Part shown: positions 60,601 to 64,000 of the stretch, piece after piece | Position numbering within the stretch: the stretch's first letter is position 1 | How the letters are laid out: each line of letters begins with the position of its first letter | NCBI GenBank assembly: GCA_039621445.1 | Contig: CP154957.1 | Location: 23,652,105 to 23,716,104, forward strand | Source of the DNA: Euglena gracilis | Taxonomy: Eukaryota; Euglenida; Euglenophyceae; Euglenales | Direction of reading: 5' to 3' | DNA length: 64,000 bases | Notes under the pieces: generated by a model | Database searches by the model: none | What the model saw: the letters and a program-made list of their open reading frames with translations, nothing else | What the model was told of the DNA's origin: nothing | Position numbers and translations under genes: made by a program

Positions 60601-62610
60601 ATAGCAAACGGGTAAACAATAAAAGCAAAATTAGGCGGACATGGCGTCTTTGTGGCAAATGGATAAATGGTTTTCAACCAATTCTGCAATTGGCGGACAT
60701 GGCGTAAATAGCAAATGGGCAAACGTGATTTGTGTCCGTAAATATAAAAGCGGATGCAGAGGTGGAGGGTCGAACATGGCCTGTGTACAAAATTGGTTAC
60801 CTGCCGGAGGCTCCAGGGAGGCTCCAGAGAGGCTCCAGGTAACCAGCCTCCAGGGAGGCTCCCTTTTAGTGAGCCTCCAGGAGGCTCCAGGGAGGCTCCA
60901 GGGGGGCTCCAGGGAGGCTCCAGGGAGGTTCAGGTAACCAAAAGTGAGGATTCCAAATTTTCTGGGACCCTAAAAACATCATCTGGAAGAATTTTTTTCA
61001 TAGTCGTAAAATTTTCCAACACAAGAAAAAGAACAACGACGTAATAAAATGGTTCCCCTGCACTACCCCCCCCCCCCACATCTTCCACCCCCCACCAGGC
61101 TTTTGCTTAAGGGTTCGCAGTACCCCCCCCCCCCGGGGGGGGGGCCGCAGTACCCCAGGGGGGGGGGGCAGGCTGGCTGCAGCAAGTCCAAAATTGGCAA
61201 GTGGAAATCCTGGTGGACCCCGGGGGGGGGGAGGGCAAAAAATTTGGGACCCCCGAAACTTGCCAAATAGCCCATTTTTTGGCCATTTTTGGGATATTTT
61301 TTTTGAACAAATCAGCCCCCCCCCCAACATTCATTTCCACCTCGGGGCACAGCACCGGAGGAAATTTTTTTCCAGTTGGGGGGCCCCGGAACCTCCCCCC
61401 CTCCCCCGGGGGCAGGGAGGTCCCTCTTTTCTAGTTTTTCCAATAAAATGGCTAGCCAGTGGACTCCAGGGGGCCTTGAGCAAAAGCCATCCACAGATCC
61501 CTCCCACAGTACCCCACACTTAAGTGGGGGCTCCACTTCATGCCATATGACTAGGCCACTTCCTGAAAGAATTATTGTGGGCATTGCTGGGAGGATCTAA
61601 AGAGGGCAAGGGGGTTTTGATGCAAAAAAATCAGATCCTTGAGCCCTGCAAAAACCCTCTTTCGTTTTACGTCTTTTTGCTTTTGGGCGTGGTGAATATT
61701 TGTATTTGTTGGTTTCCCATGGCCGTTTACATTCTTTTGTACCAAAAATTTTGAGATGACAGAGTTTATCCATTTTTTCCCCAAAATTTTCGCATTTTCA
61801 CCGCCTGGTCAAGAAAATAGCCCCCTGAAACGTGAAAAAAAGAGAAAAATGAGTATGCCGAACTGAATACTGCCATACAACTACTGAATATACCATATAC
61901 CATGAATATGCCATGAAAATACAAATTCACCCAAAGACGTTGCATGCGTCCACATTGCAACAAAGATGTCAAAATGCCATGACACATGAGGAATTCACAA
62001 ATGCAAATCCGGGGGACAAAGAAAAACTATGGATGCATGCAAAACTCAACAAACAGGGAACTGTGAAGACCCTCAACTTCACAGAAAAAAAGAATGAAAA
62101 TTGAAAAGTTTGTTTCAATTCGACACATACCTCCCTGGTCCGGACAGCGGACGTTCATTGGGCATGGTTGTCTGGGCATATTGCTATAAAAGCTGACAAA
62201 CTAGACGGCCCAGACACCCCCTGTTCATTGGCAAGGGGGTTCAGAAGACATGAAGACGGGGGGTGCTGGGTACACATACACAACATACACATACACAAAT
62301 TGCTTTCCCCCTAAAACTTCACACTTTCAGAAAAAGGCCCAAGCACACCTTCGGTCGCATAGGGCCACCATATTCCCCACGATCTCCCATCTGCGGCGGA
62401 GCTGCACCCTTCTTGGCGCGCAGAGCACCAGTCCTCTGCCCTCTCTGCTGAGGCAGGGGAACGCCATTGTCGCCGTTGTAGATCTCCGAAAACAGCTTGA
62501 TCTTCTCTGGGGGCTCAGTCTGGTCGTGTTGGAAGCGCAGCAGGAATTCAACGGAATACATCTTCTTCGACCCAGGTGCCCCTTGGTACAAATCCATCGC
62601 CTCCTCTTTC
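42598..62610 (-). CDS. Translation initiation factor eIF4G, multi-exon gene (5' end not found)
   Basis: eIF4G is the cytoplasmic scaffold of the cap-binding complex. It joins eIF4E, eIF4A and eIF3 to bring the small ribosomal subunit to mRNA. The exons found encode, in order, an eIF4E-binding motif (YSVEFLL, matching YxxxxL plus a hydrophobic residue), a MIF4G domain (exons D-F), a proline/glycine-rich linker (G-H), an MA3 domain (I-K) and a W2 domain (L-N). This is the full animal/plant-type architecture. Introns C/D and D/E are GT-AG. Nine or more others only keep the frame if cut 3 bases before an internal CAG-type end and 5 bases after a CTG-type end. All resolved joins keep frame. The gene covers about 20 kb, mostly repeats. 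Upstream exons, the start codon and two internal joins are unresolved. Confidence 0.88.
42607..43403 (-). other. eIF4G last intron N/O, nonconventional
   Basis: The ends are CAGGGCAATGTCGCA and inverted CAGGGCCCTGTCCAT (CAGGGC and TGTC shared). The flanking 8-mers GAGACGGG and CAGCTGGG match at five of eight. Confidence 0.65.
43404..43604 (-). CDS. eIF4G exon N: W2 domain, C-terminal acidic end
   Basis: 67 codons. It reads NFQAGVLCNFFQVFYELEIV, then TEDAYYMWRERDSRWG and ALKEVQSFLMFLENGDAEVG, ending in EEEEAAGD. It matches the VxEDAFYSWE and VxxFFxWLxEAEEE end of W2, including the aromatic/acidic boxes. It is separated from exon M by 5.2 kb of repeats, yet the join is in frame. Confidence 0.92.
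43729..44062. repeat. Left palindromic satellite block
   Basis: About nine near-copies of GGATGCTCATGAGCATCC, a perfect 18-base palindrome, joined by TCGAGTG- or TTGAGCG-type spacers that are themselves partly palindromic (CTCGAG). Confidence 0.92.
44063..45760. repeat. Central tandem array of two interleaved units
   Basis: One unit is about 35 bases (CCTTGTGTTTCCAAGTCGTT then TTGGGGGGCAAAT). The other is about 44 bases (CCCTTCTGTTGCTCAACTGT, then a TCGAGGGCCCCAAAATAAC-type end). They alternate in varied order for 1.7 kb. A larger 168-base duplication is visible at 44,700-45,040. Several frames stay open for hundreds of codons only because the unit lacks stops, so I do not call them genes. 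Confidence 0.93.
45805..46190. repeat. Right palindromic satellite block
   Basis: About eight GGATGCTCATGAGCATCC units as in the left block, ending with a larger palindrome: CTCAAGCTTGAGCG, CTCGAG, then CTTGAGCATCC (46,147-46,182). The phrase GTCGTTCGAGGTCGCTC occurs in both palindromic blocks. Confidence 0.92.
46200..46510. mobile_element. Hairpin-core repeat inside intron M/N
   Basis: GGCATTTTTGGTAATTTTGG and a GCGTTTTTGCGCC hairpin (about 46,349), flanked by GTCCAGGGGG- and GGCTGGACCCCC-type ends. The plan is shared with elements at 34-42 kb. Confidence 0.4.
47013..47073 (+). repeat. ACTGCAAAAA minisatellite 1
   Basis: Six or so copies of a 10-base unit (AACTGCAAAA) in intron M/N. Confidence 0.88.
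48118..48241 (+). repeat. ACTGCAAAAA minisatellite 2
   Basis: The same 10-base unit as at 47,013, about nine copies with one interruption (CACGTGTGCAG). Confidence 0.88.
48817..49010 (-). CDS. eIF4G exon M: W2 domain, middle
   Basis: It starts with two bases that complete a cysteine codon, then VASNVFVDTQEPRNPRELF, NKQLIKPILKYTQNINPRDK and LQNELQCLLEARRFCCLT. It aligns with the LLQKYL-x(5)-LQALYALQAL part of W2. Phase 1 in, phase 0 out. Confidence 0.87.
49011..49668 (-). other. eIF4G intron L/M, nonconventional
   Basis: The ends are CAGGGCGGATCATGTCC and inverted CAGGGCGGACCAGATGG, identical over CAGGGCGGA-CA. The join ILYS(C)VASNV completes a split cysteine codon. Confidence 0.83.
49669..49861 (-). 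CDS. eIF4G exon L: W2 domain, first part
   Basis: 64 codons plus 1 base. It reads DQFLKILEDHQLLEVDPSIY, then AFKAQLPSDDLLQWLQDRIP and SEVVSLKVAAPTILYS. It corresponds to the start of the HEAT-like W2 domain (compare FDWIEANL in animals). CTTAAA|GTAGCG inside is a possible GT donor, but using it breaks the join to exon M. Confidence 0.82.
49862..50754 (-). other. eIF4G intron K/L, nonconventional with TATGG/CCATA ends
   Basis: The 5' side is GAT-TATGGACCTGCTTG and the inverted 3' side TATGGGTCCGCTTCGG: TATGG, a C and GCTT match. Applying the same 3-and-5 offsets keeps frame (TAKRI|DQFLKI). The flanking 8-mers GTATCGAT and TCGCCGAC share CGA. Confidence 0.6.
50755..51006 (-). CDS. eIF4G exon K: end of MA3
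   Basis: 84 codons, phase 0 at both predicted ends. It reads EQTMPAGDCFAHLAVCCLQA, FTFSDLNFCIPDTFVERDEV, then NNSIDLVCTGHFDALLKLF and CTDKTAKRI. It is helical and fits the region between MA3 and W2. The 3' end uses a TATGG-type nonconventional boundary instead of CAG. Confidence 0.78.
51007..51297 (-). other. eIF4G intron J/K, nonconventional
   Basis: 291 bases. Both ends begin CAGGCTT (CAGGCTTCTATTTTTGG against inverted CAGGCTTGGACATCAGG). The join NPRLW|EQTM is in frame. GGCTGTG occurs at both junctions. Confidence 0.75.
51298..51372 (-). CDS. eIF4G exon J: MA3 domain, middle
   Basis: Exactly 25 codons: IFAGFCLFFDDAIDLGRLED then NPRLW. It matches the GF-x(5)-DD-x-D-x-P stretch of MA3. An AG lies near the 5' edge, but only the CTG+5 position keeps frame with both neighbours. 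Confidence 0.8.
51373..51881 (-). other. eIF4G intron I/J, nonconventional
   Basis: The ends are CAGAGGTGGCACGG and, inverted, CAGAGGCCCACAAAG. The join ES|IFAG is in frame. GTGGCACGG offers a GT, but the only close AG (CTGCCAG) is out of phase with it. Confidence 0.75.
51882..52154 (-). CDS. eIF4G exon I: MA3 domain, first part
   Basis: 91 codons, phase 0. It begins DNSLEQTAISMIEEFKNSM with the xxxxIIEEF-type opening helix of MA3. HKHLLNKAIQHATSSVAKHA and TRKLLAEILLHLI follow, matching the helical repeats. It has no AG at its 5' edge (GGCTG|GTGAC|GAC). Confidence 0.87.
52155..52352 (-). other. eIF4G intron H/I, nonconventional
   Basis: 198 bases. The 5' side is GGC-CAGGCATTAATTTGGTG; the inverse of the 3' side is CAGCCATTCGTTTTATGCCG followed by TTGGTGCA. 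CAG, CATT, TTT and TTGGTGCA are shared. The flanking 8-mers GCGATGGC and GTGACGAC match at five of eight. There is no AG at the 3' edge. Confidence 0.82.
52353..52780 (-). CDS. eIF4G exon H region: Ser/Pro linker (5' part unresolved)
   Basis: The lower part (52,556-52,353, 68 codons) is clear: GPGGDPQTVWPAGQPANEE, then NRASKRKPSFKDTPLPDD, ending RADPPRD. Its 5' edge is an AG (CTGAAAAG|GGG). Above it another stretch reads GPLEVGFGSEPKPTRPILP, then PSAPEG, and could join through a short intron with donor GT at about 52,636. Frame choice there and the link back to exon G remain open. Confidence 0.6.
53333..53480 (-). CDS. eIF4G exon G: glycine/proline linker
   Basis: Joined to F by the nonconventional rule it continues ATTPTAVPAGRKGGKGEDF and then PVPAMGRGMGPPRGMNPYQ. 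Such low-complexity linkers separate MIF4G and MA3 in many eIF4Gs. The 3' end, placed before GGC-CAGGCTTC, is a prediction. The matching 3' intron end near exon H was not found. Confidence 0.7.
53481..54163 (-). other. eIF4G intron F/G, nonconventional
   Basis: The 5' side is ACC-CAGGGGAAGTTTTGC and the 3' side GACCCCTG-CTGCC. The inverted ends share CAGGGG plus a nearby GTT. The flanking 8-mers ACGACACC and CTGCCGCC match at four positions. The possible GT site (GGGAAAG|GTGCGA) has no in-phase AG. Confidence 0.75.
54164..54390 (-). CDS. eIF4G exon F: end of MIF4G
   Basis: 75 codons plus 2 bases. It starts IRIKALQQRHPRSRIRFML and continues QDTIDLRNENWVPRREEQK, matching the SSRIRFMLQDxxDLRxxNWVPRR signature that closes MIF4G. 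It then becomes a charged, probably coiled stretch (TLAELEMQIAKQREKQEAL) and a GKGKGATT linker. Confidence 0.92.
54388..54395. repeat. Left copy of 8-bp target duplication GATGAAGT
   Basis: Identical to 55,824-55,831 on the other side of the element. On the coding strand it reads ACTTCATC. Confidence 0.9.
54391..55826 (-). other. eIF4G intron E/F: TIR element with 8-bp target duplication
   Basis: The element itself is 54,396-55,823 (1,428 bases). On the plus strand it begins CAGGGGTTTTCTTTAA and ends AAATAAAAAAACCCTG, which are inverted repeats. It is flanked by the perfect direct repeat GATGAAGT (54,388-54,395 and 55,824-55,831). Removing one duplication copy plus the element restores MDHYF-IRIKAL exactly. 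Subterminal arms repeat TAGGCCATTTTAGGCCATTT, and the middle (about 54,590-55,320) is extremely AT-rich. No transposase frame was seen. Confidence 0.9.
54590..55320. other. AT-rich core of the E/F intron element
   Basis: Almost pure A/T for 700 bases, including an (AT)n run at about 55,140-55,165, while the flanks are GC-rich with G tracts. There is no open frame of note. Confidence 0.85.
55827..55973 (-). CDS. eIF4G exon E: MIF4G continued
   Basis: 49 codons from CATTCGCAG|GTG. It reads VIKRLLLGSPPQESHQPS, then EEIEVLCRLLKTVGQQLD (compare the family's LECLCRLLxTIGxxLD) and ends AVAYMDHYF. The 3' end is not a usable GT site: CAGG|GTTTTT is out of phase with every AG before exon F. Cutting at the nonconventional position joins MDHYF to IRIKAL, as the family expects. 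Confidence 0.9.
55974..56142 (-). other. eIF4G intron D/E, conventional GT-AG
   Basis: 169 bases, GAG|GTGTGTGC to TTCTTCTCATTCGCAG|GTG. A clean GT-AG intron for comparison with the nonconventional ones in the same gene. Confidence 0.85.
56143..56580 (-). CDS. eIF4G exon D: main part of MIF4G
   Basis: 146 codons, phase 0 at both ends (TTTCCCCAG|GTC and CATGAG|GTGTGT). Family landmarks are NGILNKITPEKYESLM, the FxRAL-NKCQxEFE block (FRRALLNKCQTEFE) and RQLGNIKFIGELFKRKMLTE, which is almost invariant in eIF4G. MIF4G is the HEAT-repeat domain that holds eIF4A and RNA. Confidence 0.93.
56581..57394 (-). other. eIF4G intron C/D, conventional GT-AG
   Basis: 814 bases, AAG|GTGTGG to TTCTTTCCCCAG|GTC with a pyrimidine-rich 3' end. 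No terminal inverted repeat. Confidence 0.8.
57395..57493 (-). CDS. eIF4G exon C
   Basis: Thirty-three codons, phase 0 at both ends: acceptor CCCACAG|CTACCTG and donor GAAAAAG|GTGTGG. It reads LPVNNVLEDLSRRVDNPFKV and then YRPADEAEVIVKK. This directly precedes the MIF4G domain, where other eIF4Gs have a variable lead-in. Confidence 0.7.
57958..58011 (+). repeat. TTGCGGAAAAA minisatellite 1
   Basis: Alternating 11- and 8-base units (AATTGCGGAAA, ATTGCGGA). The related array lies at 58,313-58,382, both in the A to C intron region. Confidence 0.88.
58100..58171 (-). CDS. eIF4G candidate exon B (uncertain)
   Basis: A good acceptor (TTTTTCTCACAG|GTG) opens VHHWSQDWVRPTCAKNIKR with no stop for about 115 bases. 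It starts with GTG, like exons D (GTC) and E (GTG). I see no family motif, and the 3' boundary is undecided among several GT sites, so it may not be an exon. Confidence 0.3.
58313..58382 (+). repeat. TTGCGGAAAAA minisatellite 2
   Basis: About seven alternating units identical in type to 57,958-58,011. GATATCAATTT adjoins it, and GATATCGGAGGCC-like sequence lies near the first array in mirror order. Confidence 0.85.
59370..60070. repeat. Diverged direct repeats and inverted C/G-run hairpins
   Basis: Three direct copies of a phrase like CAAGGGCTTCATTTTTGGTC and GAGATATTTTGGAAAAAT lie near 59,375, 59,795 and 59,985. Between them GTACTCTTCCCAT and ATGGGAAGAGTAC form inverted pairs (59,460 and 59,553). 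These are intronic to eIF4G. Confidence 0.55.
60365..60450. repeat. Long GGGG/CCCC inverted low-complexity tract
   Basis: A G-rich run (60,351-60,378) is followed directly by a C-rich run to 60,450 and could fold into a strong hairpin. Confidence 0.7.
60485..60722 (+). repeat. 105-base tandem repeat, about 2.3 copies
   Basis: Units share GGCGGACA-GGC, TAAATAGCAAACGGGTAAAC, then GGATAAATGGTTTTCAAC. They lie at about 60,487, 60,590 and 60,693. Confidence 0.85.
60800..60937 (+). repeat. GGAGGCTCCAG minisatellite
   Basis: Ten or more copies of an 11-base, partly palindromic unit (GGAGGCTCCAG/A), flanked on both sides by GGTTACCTG- and CAGGTAACC-type inverted sequence. Confidence 0.9.
62349..62610 (-). 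CDS. eIF4G exon A: eIF4E-binding region
   Basis: The minus strand reads KEEAMDLYQGAPGSKKM and then YSVEFLLRFQHDQTEPPEK. The YSVEFLL core fits the canonical eIF4E-binding motif and, as in other eIF4Gs, is followed by FxxQ/D-type residues. The 3' end is set by CCGAAG|GTGTGC (donor at 62,348-62,347). The 5' edge is ambiguous: an AG at 62,614-62,613, or CCCTG plus five bases ending at 62,611, which would be nonconventional. A tail of basic and glycine-rich residues follows the motif. Confidence 0.75.
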
Positions 62611-62619
62611 ACCTTCAGG

Positions 62620-64000
62620 GTTTGAAGCCAGGCAGAATGGGGCTGTTCTCCCCCCCTCCCGGAAACTGTCACCTGACAAAACAGCGAGTGCAGAGGCAGG
62701 TCCCTGTAAAGACAGGCCAGCGATTACGGGACCAGAGGTGCGGGGGGGGGGGGGGTGCAACACGGACCTTCAAAAAAACGTGATGCACAACCCACAAAAT
62801 AAACGCAAAAATAAACACAGGCTGCATATTAAATCCTGCGTCCCCCAGGATATACACTTTCGGCTGGCAAGGTTCGAAAAATTTTCAGCTCCACCGAGGA
62901 AAATTTCTCATTTCACATAAAAATAAGCATTTTGTTGACCAAAAAATGCAAAAATGCCAAAAAACTGACAAAATTTTGGACTCAAGGAAAACTGAGAGCA
63001 AAAAAAGAATTGCATGGGTAACCAATAAACGTATCCAATCCATGGGTAACTAATACAAATATCCACCACGCCCAAAAGAAAAAAAGCAAAAAGATGCAAA
63101 ATGAACAAGGACGAGGAAGACCCGCAGGAAGAAACTTGCAGGATGAAATGCATTTACTATGAAAAATCAAATTCACCCAAAGATGTTGCATGCATTCACG
63201 TCGTAACAAAAGATGATTTTGACATGACACTTGGACACTTTTTTTTTATACCATTGCTTAACACCTGTCCCACCCCACCCCCGGGGGGGGGGTGACTGAC
63301 TGGTTTTCTGGCCATGAGCCCCCCCGGGGGGGGGGGGCGAAAATTAAAAAATGGCGGACCTGGCACTGGAAATTTTTTGGAATTTTTCTTTTTGGCAATA
63401 ATGCCTTGCCAACAAAACATCAATTTTTTTTCTGCAAAAATCCAAAAATTGCCAGGAAAAACACACACACAAAAAACGCAAAAGCAAAAAACTACAAATT
63501 TTCCCAAATCACAAAAAAAAACTGAAAAAAAAAAACGTGTTTGTGTTTCCCCCATGTCAGACGACAGTTTCCCAGAAAGTCAGGGTCAGACCGGACAAAC
63601 CTGCTCATCCGTTGTGTGCTCATCCTGTCAAACCCTGTTTATCCCTGGTGGGACCATGCTCCGCATCATTTGGTGTCGTCCAGCAGGCTCTGTGGTGCGT
63701 ATTCAGAACACCATATTCAAAATAAAAAAGTAGGATGGAAAAACATTAAAAGAGTGTGCTCCACAACCTGGGGGCGTCTTCCAAATTAAAAATAGGCCTG
63801 ATTCCCACATCCTCCAAAGGCACAACTGAGTAAAATGGAGGATGGACCAAATTGCAGTGGAAGGTGGCTAAGAAATGAAACCCAAAACGCGTTGTGGTTA
63901 AAAATTTCTGAGTTCATTTTGTGTGGAAATGCTACTCAAATGGGGGGTAACCCTCGAAACAGAGGCTTTTCCTCAAGATCTGGGGGGAGGAGCGGGGGGG
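62620..64000. other. No recognisable exon upstream of eIF4G exon A
   Basis: Low-complexity A-rich DNA with poly-G/C hairpins (63,275-63,340). The eIF4G start must lie here in a form I cannot see, or beyond the window. Confidence 0.4.

Larger units (their letters stand above)
57494..62348 (-). other. eIF4G intron region A to C, may hide small exons
   Basis: 4.9 kb of mostly repeats. It starts with donor AAG|GTGTGC and ends with acceptor CCACAG. Besides candidate exon B, a short open stretch near 59,050-58,980 (ATSLEHLLQHGTIRH) could be an exon but has no family support. Confidence 0.5.

Noticed and set aside
1-64000. CRISPR arrays, rRNA genes, canonical tRNA genes
   Set aside because: No spaced identical repeats with unique spacers. 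The only tRNA-like promoter boxes belong to SINEs, and no rRNA-like conserved stretch was seen.

Overview
ORGANISM. This is nuclear DNA of a microbial eukaryote, most likely a euglenid (Euglena-like). The window is dominated by transposable elements and simple repeats and holds one clear host gene, a translation initiation factor eIF4G with many introns. The euglenid call rests on how that gene is split. Its 5' half has ordinary GT-AG introns. Most of its 3' half only reads through if introns are removed with CAG three bases inside the 5' end and CTG five bases before the 3' end. The intron ends form short inverted repeats and no usable GT or AG is needed. That is the published signature of euglenid 'nonconventional' introns. 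No rRNA, tRNA gene, CRISPR array or prokaryotic operon was seen.

LAYOUT. 1-13.5 kb: a nest of DIRS-like (tyrosine-recombinase) retrotransposons. D1 (minus strand) is cut by the window start, D2 (plus) is 3'-truncated, D3 (plus) is nearly full length and D4 (minus) is a 3' fragment. Terminal inverted repeats separate them. All reading frames are damaged. 13.5-18.5 kb: unassigned DNA, an inverted-repeat-bounded segment, a fold-back tRNA-derived SINE and a stray DIRS terminus. 18.5-26.7 kb: a fifth DIRS copy, D5 (minus), split by a structurally complete but protein-less LTR retrotransposon (19,117-24,368) with LTRs, an initiator-tRNA primer site, a polypurine tract and a 4-bp target duplication. 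26.7-33.5 kb: tandem duplications, a long series of spaced poly-G tracts, one broken ORF near 30.4 kb, a second SINE and a long TG microsatellite. 34-42.3 kb: dispersed MITE-like elements bounded by inverted repeats and carrying GCGC-type hairpins. 42.6-62.6 kb: the eIF4G gene on the minus strand. Its introns carry a 2.5-kb palindromic satellite, minisatellites, an AT-rich 1.4-kb element with a perfect 8-bp target duplication, and low-complexity DNA.

HOW IT FITS TOGETHER. With nonconventional boundaries applied to the 3' half, the exons join in frame into a recognisable eIF4G: an eIF4E-binding motif (YSVEFLL), MIF4G, MA3 and C-terminal W2 domains, then a two-codon last exon. One of these introns is still flanked by a perfect 8-bp duplication and ends in CAGGG/CCCTG, so the window appears to show a cut-and-paste-like element acting as an intron. 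This is the most interesting signal here. The gene's 5' exons upstream of about 62.6 kb were not found. The exon structure between 57.5 and 62.3 kb and around 52.6-53.3 kb is only partly resolved.
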